Assembly: GCA_001655205.1 (NCBI GenBank)
Contig: LPNZ01002563.1
Location: 1 to 25,578 of the forward strand
Direction of reading: 5' to 3'
DNA from: Lenisia limosa
Lineage: Eukaryota; Breviatea
DNA: 25,578 bases
Numbering within the stretch: the first letter of the stretch is position 1; each line of letters opens with the position of its first letter. The position numbers and the translations under genes were made by a program. The notes under the pieces were generated by a model that was not told the origin of the DNA, searched no databases, and saw only the letters and a list, made by a program, of their open reading frames with translations. This document shows, piece after piece, positions 9,584 through 17,884 of this stretch.

Positions 9584-12500
9584 NNNNNNNNNNNNNNNNN
9601 NNNNNNNNNNNNNNNNNNNNNNNNNNNNNNNNNNNNNNNNNNNNNNNNNNNNNNNNNNNNNNNNNNNNNNNNNNNNNNNNNNCAGTCTGTGACCTCTGTG
9701 AGCTGACTCACCAATATCTGAAAATCCCATGCTCCAATGTCAATACCGTTTGTGACACGTGTGACAATCTGAATCGACTGGGCTTGACAGCATCATCATA
9801 TTGCGGGGATTGCAAGGACACGTTCTTCCATTTGACTGAGGGTAGTGTTGCTTCAAGATTGAAGTGTTCTTGTAAGCAATGTGACAATCATGTCTTTTTT
9901 TTCTCACCCATACAGAGTAAAAGGTGGCGTAAAATACTGATTGGATTCCTTCTACCTACTTACTTCCTTATACTAATAGACTACAAAAACCATCTTCGTT
10001 TTTTCTTTTGTTATATAAGCGATAATGGTATTTTGCAAAATAATAAGTCCCCAGCTCAAAATTACTTTGACCTTCTAGCTTGTCATCTTTGTCCCAATGT
10101 TGAGTTCGTGACACAACCCTGCACAAAAGTATGCATGCGTGTTTGAGTAAGAGCTATCTCACGTTTGTGAAAAACTAGTCTGACCCCCCCAGAACACGGA
10201 CACGGAATGTGCTGCATGCAGCAGCAGGAACCGTGAGGGTAATAATGGCATTATCTGCGGTCGCTGCGCATCAACATTCTTTAACACCGGTGATGGCGCT
10301 TCAAATAGCAACTCAGTCTGCAACTGTTGGGGGGGGGGGGNNNNNNNNNNNNNNNNNNNNNNNNNNNNNNNNNNNNNNNNNNNNNNNNNNNNNNNNNNNN
10401 NNNNNCCCAGCAGCGTGCAACCTTTGTAGTGGTGCAGCCATCTACCTCAAGGAAGCCTGTCAGAACAACAAAGACACAGTGTGCGATAGCTGTTCAAATG
10501 TCAATAGATTTGACTCTTCTGGAGACGCCTGTGGTCCGTGTTTCAGCGGCTACTACCACTTTGACGAAGACTCAGACGGCCATATTTCAACTTGCAACTG
10601 TATGACGGTTACTGTCAGTAGCTGCAAGTACTTTATTTTAACAAATGTACAAATTACGAGATATTATTTTCTGTTTTGTGCTGTCAAAATATTATGGACC
10701 ATTTTAGTTTGCTCGTTATGTGATGAATCGTACCACTACCTGAAGACACCATGTTCCAATGTTGACACCGTGTGTGACACGTGTGCTAACCTGAATCGCC
10801 TCAACCTAGCTTCTTCTTCATATTGTGGCAACTGTCAGAGCTCTTACTTCCATTTGACTGAAGGAAATGTTCCGTCTCGAGCGGAGTGCACTTGTGAGGG
10901 GGAGGCAGCAACAATACATCGAATGCGATATAATATATAATATAATATAATATTACCTGAAGTGGGTTAATATGTACTGTAACGCTAATAAAGAAAAAAA
11001 ACCTGTGAAAAAGCAAAGGGTGAGCCAAGGGATCCCAAATTCATGGTTTTTTTGCATCGTCAAATCTTTTTCCAAACCCCAGAACACTATTAATAACAAT
11101 ATCTGTCGCAATACTTTGTTGCCTGCACGGAACCCTATTTTACCATATTTTAAATAAAAAAAAACCCCTTTTTAAACGACCTTTGACACAACGAAGCATG
11201 TTCTTACAATATAACGTACTTTACAAGGAACACTGTGCCTTTATAAAATAGCGAGATTAATCGGGTTAGTTCAAGGTAGCATACATGACGCATGATATAT
11301 ATGTATATTACTATGTTGTATATATTAACAGTAGACAAATCATATATTACACATAGCTACATGCTATGTATGAGAATATGACATGATGTTCTTTGTTCTA
11401 ACCAATTCAGCATGTTTGGTTTGTCCCAATTCGCATTTCATCAATTCACCATGTTCTTTGGTTAGTGTTGGTTTTTGCTATATTTGAGATCATTTTCGCT
11501 GGTAATGGTACTGTTTTGACGTATTTTAGACAACTGACACTGTTTGTGATTCATGTGTGTCCAAAAACCGAAACGGGAACAACGGCATTATCTGTGGTAC
11601 CTGTGCAAACTCGTTCTTTAACACCTTTGACGGACACTCCAACAGTAATTCGCTCTGTAGTTGTGAGTGGGCGTTAAGCAATCAATATTATATTACTAGG
11701 TTTTCTTGTTGATATTCCTTTCAAATGCAGTCATCAGTTCCAAACACTCCTCACCAGCAGCGTGCAACCCTTGTAGCGGTACAGCCATATTCCTCAAGTT
11801 AGCCTGTCAGAACAACAAAGATGCAGTGTGCGAAATGTGTTCAAATGTCAATAGATTTGACTCTTTTGGAGTCACCTGCGGTCCGTGTTTCAGCGGCTAC
11901 TACCATTTTGACGAAGACATGGACGGCCATATTTCAACTTGTAGCTGTATGTAGGAGTTTTTTTTTCTTTTCATCACCTTTGTCCCTTATTATTGATGAT
12001 CGCTAATAACACTTGTATCAGTACAATTATGCCTGTTTTAGTTTGTAACTTATGTAACTCTGCCGACGTGTTCCTTAAGTCTGAATGTACGAACGTTAAC
12101 TCAGTCTGCGGCACCTGTGCGGAACTGAATCGTTTGAATAAGGACATATCTACTTTTTGCTCCATCTGCAAGCCAAATTTCTTCCATTTATCGGAGGGAG
12201 GGCTTGACTCTCGCCTCCCGTGCACTGGTTTGTGGTGTTACCATTCATTATATTCAATCATGACTATTACTGCCTTTTTCTAAAATATAACAAAGCTGTT
12301 GTCAATATTTCAATGTAAACTTTTGCTCTCTTCTGTTCAAAGTTATGTTAGTTACGTCTTCAACTGAGTCACTTTTTTTGTTGCACCCTGGTTTAAAGAG
12401 CGTATTTAAGGAACTGAACCTTTTAGCCTGCACCACCTGTCCGAATACAGGCTACATCACAAATGCCTGTACTCTGGTTAGTGACGGCATCAGCATTGAA

Positions 12501-15500
12501 TTCAAAATAATCTCACTCACAAACACTTAGACTTCGGATGCAACATGTGGAGTATGTGGTGACCATAACCGCCAAAGTAACAACGGTGTTATTTGCGGAC
12601 AGTGCCAGTCTGGTTTCTTTAACCTATTTGACGGGGACATTTCAAGTAACACCGATTGTGAAGGTGGGTGGTGTCATAGTAGCAATCACATAATATTTTT
12701 GGAGTTTCCAGCTCTTGCCTCAAGGTTAGTTGCTTAATAAATCTTGTTGAGTTTCTGAAAATGATGACTTTGTTTCATTAGAGTTCCTTCTTTCTTACCT
12801 TGTCATTAACTTATTCGCGGGTTTAATTTAAGGCCATTACCTTGTCAGCTTGTCGACCTTGCAACCAGAACTATCAGTTCCTCTCAACCGAGTGTCAAAA
12901 GGACAGTAATGCACTCTGTGAGAACTGCTCGAGTGTAAATCGCGGCAATGAAGCCGGAACAAAGTGTGGCGCTTGCTTGGATGGCTACTACCACTTCAAT
13001 GAGGACTTCTCTGGCTTCACGTCAGAATGCAGCTGTAAGTGGTCACAGTTTTGAGAGATATGGTGGCTTTCTTAATTCGTTCAGTATGCGATACGTGTGA
13101 TGCGGTGTCGCTCTACCTCAAGTCTGCCTGTACAAACGTTAACGCCATTTGTGAGACGTGTGCCTCACTTCAAAGGCAAGACGCCTCAGGGACCGAATGT
13201 GGAACCTGCAAATCTGGGCATTATGGCTTCCTTGGCCAATTCTCTGGCACATCACAGTGTTATGGTGGGGTGTCATTAGGAAAATTGTATCCTACATTGT
13301 TTCTCTTCTTATCCCATTTTAGAGTGTAACACCTGCTCGAACCTTCAATTCCGTGTCAATTATTGCCAATTGGTATTGAGGGAGGGTGGTGCTTCCTTTA
13401 ACCAACAGTATTCTTAAGGGAGAGAACTAGAAGCGATGTGGAATTTTTCATAAAGTATCAGGATGCATGATAAAAAAAGTTACAGAAGTTTTTCGAGGGA
13501 TTCTACTCCAAATTTCTCATGAAATATTATTAACTTTGTAATAACCGTAATCAGTGCTGGTTTGAATGTTGGTTAAACTGTCTAGTTCCAAGACATTCAT
13601 TGTATGGACTGTGTCGAACGAAACCGTTTGGGTCATGATGGCGAGGTCTGTGGTCACTGTTTGAATGGTTTCTACAACCCAAGTACTGGAGAGAGCGCTG
13701 ACAATACAGAATGTCCAGGTATGATTATTTCGCATTGCACCCCTGACAGTATAACACACCTTTAGAATGTACCTCCTGTGACACAGAGATGTTTGTGTCC
13801 ACTGCGTGTACCAAGGTAAGAGGCTCTCGTTTCTCATGCATCCTCGATCATGCCCCCTTGATTCCCCTTCTATACTCAACTAATGCATCCTTTATTCTTC
13901 CTCGATATTGCTGCTACATCCTTGGTGTTATTCTGAGAAGTGAATTTTCGCTCTTCTCAGCAGAAGTCACCCCTCCAGACGTCAGATACGAGTTGCTCGA
14001 CGTGCAGCTCCAGAAACAGAAAAGGACATGACGGGATCACGTGTGGTCTTTGCAAGACAGGTTTCTTTAACACCAACTACGGCGGCTTTATCAGCAATGA
14101 GTCATGCACTGGTACATGGGATGGCGATCTCTTCACCTGAGTGAGACCCCTGTCATCCTGTTAATCTCAAAAATTTGATATAAGTGACAATATTATGAAT
14201 TCTAGCCTTGATGTTCTCAATAGAAAAAACTGACACCTCCGAAACCCATGATACTAAAAAGTGCAACATGTATATAGCACATTGTGATATAGCTGTAATA
14301 TAGGATTTCATATATATATATATATATATATATGCATTCATACTATATATAGTATATGCATATCATAATAAATATGCATATCATGTGATCATACATACGT
14401 AATATAGTCTGATAGTAAGTTTGTTTATTACCCTGATTTCTCAGTTACAACCCCTGCACATTTTACTTTTAGGGTGCTCCACCACATGCAGTTCTACTCG
14501 CTACGCAGCTGCCCCGTGCAGGGAGGATGCAGACTTGGACTGCCAGCTGTGTACCAGTTTAAACAGAAATGGAAACACCGGTAGGGAATCATCATATTGT
14601 TTATTGGAGTGCGTCCCGACATGACCTTTTAGGTAACACCTGTGGAACGTGCATCACTGGCTACTTTCTTCAGGGCAGCGGTGACACCGCGGGGGTCATC
14701 GCCTGTAAAAGTAGGTCGCAAGCATCGTTGCAACTCTTCAGGTTGCAGGACAGCCAGTACAGCACAATACGTCAAGGAGCCTTGTTCCCCTGTGACCGAC
14801 ACTCTATTCGGAACATGTAGCACCCTCAACCGGGAAGGCCAATCTGGTGATTTATGTGGACCTTGTTTGGACGGTTATTGGCATGCTGGAGATGGAGCTT
14901 CTGACGCCACAACCATATGCCAAGGTGGGGGAGTTTAATTGACATAATAAAGCAGTATATTCACCTCTGCCTGTTTGCCTGTTTGCCTGTTTCACTTCTG
15001 CCTGTTTCACCTTGCAGCGTACACACCTTGTGGCGAGGAGAACCAGTACATATCCACTGCAACGTGGGTGTTGTGCCGTTGACAACTAGGGCTTCACTTC
15101 TGTTCAAAAAAAGACTGAATTCCCCGAAAACTATCTATATTTCACGGTCTTTTTTGAAACGAAGTGAAGCCATATTGACAACAGAAGCTTTTATTCTTCT
15201 TGTTATTGCACACAATATTCTAACTTCGTTCTATGTGAAAGGGTGGTAATGGACAGCTATTCTGGTTTATATGGTCAGATCTCTCTGAGATCCGGACCAA
15301 AGCCCCCATAAAGCCCTATCATATTAATACAGTTATTAAAGGTATAAACACATTAGGTAGCACAATGGGGTGCCGACAACGGTTTAGAGGTTTTTTCTAA
15401 TTCTTCATAGAATACTGATAGAATCTGGTAGAATTATGATAGAATTTAGTCAGCTGACCATTTTATGATATGATTGTTCTTGTTGTGGGTGTCAATGTGT

Positions 15501-17262
15501 CCCCACTTAGTGCTTAAAAAGGAAGAATTGAGTAACACCCGAGGTTGATTCTTGAGTATCATATCTTGAATATAAGCGATGTTAACAACACTTTTGCAGC
15601 TAAATCGTATATTTGTTTCTTTTTATCAGTTAACAATTACAGCAAAACAGCGGATGTTGAGTGCGAAATGTGCTCGTCTCTCAACCGCTTTGGGTGGGCT
15701 TGGTGTTTGCTCTTTCCATATCAACAACACAACTATCTCACACGACAAGGTACAATAACGTTATTTGCGGCCAGTGCCTAGACGGCTATTGGCATAACTT
15801 TGGTGATGTCGCTGATACCAGTTTATGTACTCGTAAGCTACTTCCAGGGTTATAGTGGCGCGTGATCTGATTCCTTTTTATTGCTTGTCATGTTGTAGTA
15901 ATCATTATATCTTCAATTTGAAGTAGCCTCGATTCACACTCACCATTCATCAATTTGTTCATCATTATGAAACCATCTCCCAATATTGTTTATCTTCCAA
16001 ATGATCCTTTTTCTTTTCATTTTTTTTTGTCAAATACAATACAAATATATTAGGGTACGTAAGCTACTTCATTTGAAATATTGTTGTGCTCAAAGCATGT
16101 TTTGAATGTCCACTATAGCATGTCAAATGTACTGCGCTGAAGGCTCCTACATCTCGCAAACTTGCACAGCCACCACGCCCACGGAGTGTGCCACGTGTGA
16201 CAGTTTAAACCGTCTTGCCGGTAACCAAATCACATGTGGCACCTGCACGGACACGTATTACGACACCACGGATGGCGATAAGGCGGCTATTTCCAGCTGC
16301 AGTCGTAGGAGGGCTGGTCTTTCGGTTCTGAATTTTTACAATTGCTAATTACACAGCATGCGCTGTCTGTGCCAACTCTCAATACGTTAACAACGACTGC
16401 ACCACAACCCAGAACCGGCAGTGTCTCAATTGCATCGCTCTCCACCGCAATGACGGAGACAGTGTCACTTGCGGATCTTGTAGATCAGGCCATTTTGCCA
16501 CTGGTGCTGAAGAAACCAACTCCATTCAAACTTGCCAGGGTGAGGTGGTCATGTTCATACATTTTAAAAATAATCAAAATTTTTCAATCTACTGATGATT
16601 TCTTCAAAATCTCACTTGTCCGTTCATTCACCCCATCCCCTCTCAGAATGCAAGAAATGTGCGTCGGATGAGATGGTATCCACTCCTTGCTCAAGCTCAG
16701 CTGATACCGTTTGTGTACAATGCTCGCTATATGGACGGAACCCTAACGACGGCGAAACATGCGGAACATGCAAAGTTGGAACTTTTCTCTTTTCACCACA
16801 ATGGCCATTGTGTCTTGGTCCAGCATTTACGTTTTCAGGAGGACCATTACAACATTGCCAACGGAAACCTCATCGGGTTCACCGATTTTTGTTCAAGTTT
16901 GCAACGGGTTGTACGGGTATAATTTCTTGAGTGACCTTCGTATTCGTTATTCTGATTCAATACCCCGCTCTTTTAGCTTGCGTGAAGCCATCATTCAATC
17001 TCTACGTGTCCACTCTGTGTACCTTGGTCTCACAAGGTATGGCAACTACTATCCTAATGGCTTCCTTCCTTTATTATTCGACGACATAACGCAACATTAG
17101 GATATAATGAGGTTGATTAATGCCTCTAACCCTTTAGCGGTGTATAAAGCCTGCAGTGCCGACTTGCACCGACTGGGTCACCTTGAGAATCGATGCGGTA
17201 ACTGTGAGTCAGGCTACAGCTCTGCGGATCCCAGTGGAACAACTGTGTGTGAGGCTGTTTAA
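9050..17262 (+). CDS. Giant extracellular-type protein of 21 tandem eight-cysteine modules
   Basis: Each module of about 61 residues follows C-x2-C-x(8-10)-C-x(6-8)-C-x2-C, then NR, then CG-x-C-x3-(Y/F), then a last Cys. Exons: 9050-9206+9293-9318; 9438 into gap; 9686-9871; 10079-10128+10193-10325; 10414-10599; 10708-10893; 11411-11460+11530-11662; 11761-11946; 12042-12227; 12427-12476+12531-12663; 12849-13034; 13085-13264; 13323-13372+13586-13718; 13766-13815+13979-14111; 14473-14580+14633-14710; 14742-14924; 15018-15063+15643-15693+15750-15832; 16119-16304; 16357-16539; 16647-16817; 16977-17036+17138-17262. The last exon ends GTTVCEAV and TAA. The NR-x-G-x2-C-x2-C-x2-GYY part resembles laminin-type EGF modules; the YL-x3-C-x4-DTVC part recalls TNF-receptor repeats. 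The cysteine density points to secretion. No transmembrane segment is visible, and the N-terminus and signal peptide are unresolved. The longest introns, 10894-11410 and 15064-15642, hold only repeats and AT-rich DNA. Confidence 0.9.
9584..9682. other. Assembly gap (99 N)
   Basis: A run of N beginning inside the coding exon of module 2, right after its GYYH motif. It ends three bases before the exon of module 3. It hides the end of module 2 and one intron, and possibly collapsed extra modules. Confidence 0.98.
9686..10599 (+). repeat. Supra-repeat unit 1 (modules 3-4-5, types A-B-C)
   Basis: Type A (9686-9871, 186 bases) reads VCDLCELTHQYLKIPC and has the FHLTEG signature. Type B is split 50 + 133 bases (10079-10128, 10193-10325) by a phase-0 intron after the third cysteine and carries NNGIICGRC and FFNTGDG. 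Type C (10414-10599, 186 bases) has IYLKEACQNNKDTVC and GYYHFDEDSDG. A 65-base N gap (10341-10405) follows a G run in the intron before type C. All three modules begin and end in phase 1. Confidence 0.9.
10341..10405. other. Assembly gap (65 N)
   Basis: A run of N preceded by a G homopolymer directly downstream of the module 4 splice donor. It lies inside an intron; the acceptor of module 5 survives at 10410-10413. Confidence 0.98.
10708..11946 (+). repeat. Supra-repeat unit 2 (modules 6-7-8, types A-B-C)
   Basis: The order repeats unit 1: type A at 10708-10893 (SLCDESYHYLKTPC, FHLTEG), split type B at 11411-11460 and 11530-11662 (NNGIICGTC, FFNTFDG) and type C at 11761-11946 (GYYHFDEDMDG). 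Exon lengths match unit 1 exactly (186; 50 + 133; 186). By eye module 8 is close to nine-tenths identical to module 5 at DNA level, so this copy is recent or has been homogenised. The 517-base intron between modules 6 and 7 is AT-rich and has no other feature. Confidence 0.9.
12042..13034 (+). repeat. Supra-repeat unit 3 (modules 9-10-11, types A-B-C)
   Basis: Type A at 12042-12227 (NLCNSADVFLKSEC, FHLSEGG), split type B at 12427-12476 and 12531-12663 (NNGVICGQC, FFNLFDG) and type C at 12849-13034 (GYYHFNEDFSG). Exon lengths again are 186; 50 + 133; 186. Sequence is more diverged from units 1 and 2 than those are from each other, so this is an older copy. Confidence 0.88.
13085..14111 (+). 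repeat. Cys-rich modules 12, 13 and 14
   Basis: Module 12 (13085-13264, 180 bases) reads CDTCDAVSLYLKSAC. Modules 13 (13323-13372, 13586-13718) and 14 (13766-13815, 13979-14111) both have the type-B architecture, 50 + 133 bases with a phase-0 intron after the third cysteine, and share RxGHDG before the CG-x-C motif. They look like a further B-B tandem outside the A-B-C blocks. All eight cysteines are present in each. Confidence 0.88.
14310..14333. repeat. (TA)n microsatellite
   Basis: About 12 TA units inside the intron between modules 14 and 15, followed by further AT-rich near-palindromic sequence up to about 14385. Confidence 0.9.
14966..15010 (+). repeat. TGCCTGTT-type direct repeat before module 17
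   Basis: Tandem CTGCCTGTTTGCCTGTTTGC, then CTGTTTCACTTCTGCCTGTT. It forms the pyrimidine-rich tract directly before the acceptor CACCTTGCAG of module 17, so repeat expansion may have shaped this splice site. Confidence 0.7.
15089..15171. repeat. Imperfect inverted repeat, about 31-bp arms (MITE-like)
   Basis: GGCTTCACTTC near 15089 pairs with GAAGTGAAGCC ending at 15171. Inward, GTTCAAAAAAAGAC pairs with GTCTTTTTTGAAAC, and the inner ends are partly complementary, around a loop of about 20 bases. It lies in the long intron of module 17. It could be a small hairpin element or a miniature inverted-repeat transposable element; no target-site duplication is obvious and no transposase is nearby. 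Confidence 0.65.
15407..15449 (+). repeat. Four tandem copies of an ATAGAAT 11-mer
   Basis: ATAGAATACTG, ATAGAATCTGG, TAGAATTATG and ATAGAATTTAG follow one another directly, with spacing of 10-11 bases, in the intron of module 17. Confidence 0.75.
16119..17262 (+). repeat. Cys-rich modules 18-21 and C-terminus
   Basis: Module 18 (16119-16304, 186 bases) reads GSYISQTC then TECATC; 19 (16357-16539) CAVCANSQYVNNDC; 20 (16647-16817) CKKCASDEMVSTPC. All three keep eight cysteines. Module 21 is split (16977-17036, 17138-17262): CVKPSFNLYVSTLC then AVYKACSADLHRLG, lacking the second and fourth cysteines, then CGNCESGYSS, VCEAV and a TAA stop. No hydrophobic tail or GPI-type signal follows, so the protein ends directly in the last module. 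Confidence 0.88.
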
Positions 17263-17884
17263 GGGGCTGGTGGCGCTGTTTAATATTTTTAGTGTAATGA
17301 ATTGAATGTATGATTAATACTCCTATATTACTGACATACTCGACAACTAAACAAAATGAACTCAAAAATACACAAGATGTTGGAAATCCGGCCATCGGCA
17401 CCCATGTCTCAGTGGGACCGATCGACGTCAAATGGAAATAGTGCATTTTTTGTACAAAAACACTCAACAGAAGATGTCTTATATAGTTTGGATGGTTTGG
17501 ATGGGACTGATAATGACTAAACAGTGAAAAACGTTTTGGAATCAAATATCTTACGTGCGTGGAAAATTGGCTAAAAACTGAGTCTAGGTGCCTTCGAGTT
17601 TGATGAAACTAAACCAATTCTTAACTTGCTCATTTTACCGCCGCGAGTCTGGGTGTCAACAAAATAACATGCACTTGACCCTCCTGTTGACAAACTAAGT
17701 CAGAGTAGACAATAAGACAATAAATAACTAAATGGTAGATTTTTTTACAGATTTCCCAGATTTCCCCTCCACCCTGTGTTGCAAGATTATCCAATACATT
17801 CCAAAACGGTACACTTTACACAGAAGAAAGCAACAGCCTGGATCCAGATAAAACTATACCGAAACCCTTGCGAAACACGGTTAA
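17263..17884. other. Convergent intergenic spacer
   Basis: About 620 bases between the stop of the Cys-rich gene (plus) and the stop of glutathione synthetase (minus). It should contain both 3' untranslated regions and polyadenylation sites; I see no unambiguous AATAAA in a useful place on either strand. A minus-strand open frame over 17126-17545 reads partly through the antisense of the last module and is not convincing. Confidence 0.6.

Larger units (their letters stand above)
14473..15832 (+). repeat. Cys-rich modules 15, 16 and 17, partly degenerate
   Basis: Module 15 (14473-14580 and 14633-14710) keeps eight cysteines, but its internal intron is phase 1 after NRNGNTG, a different place from type B. 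Module 16 (14742-14924) reads CRTASTAQYVKEPC then DTLFGTC: the second and fourth cysteines are gone. Module 17 (15018-15063, 15643-15693, 15750-15832) reads YTPCGEENQYISTAT then KTADVECEMC and NNVICGQC: the first and third cysteines are gone. It is cut by two introns, one of 579 bases that carries an inverted repeat and an 11-mer repeat. Reading phase is maintained throughout. Confidence 0.8.

Noticed and set aside
16759-17100. 113-codon plus-strand open frame overlapping modules 20 and 21.
   Set aside because: It is an alternative frame; the phase-consistent exons 16647-16817 and 16977-17036 explain the region better.
9050-17262. Array considered as a plain TNF-receptor repeat protein.
   Set aside because: The YL-x3-C and DTVC pieces look similar, but the CG-x-C-x3-Y half, the eight-cysteine count and the paired cysteine losses fit laminin-type EGF connectivity better.
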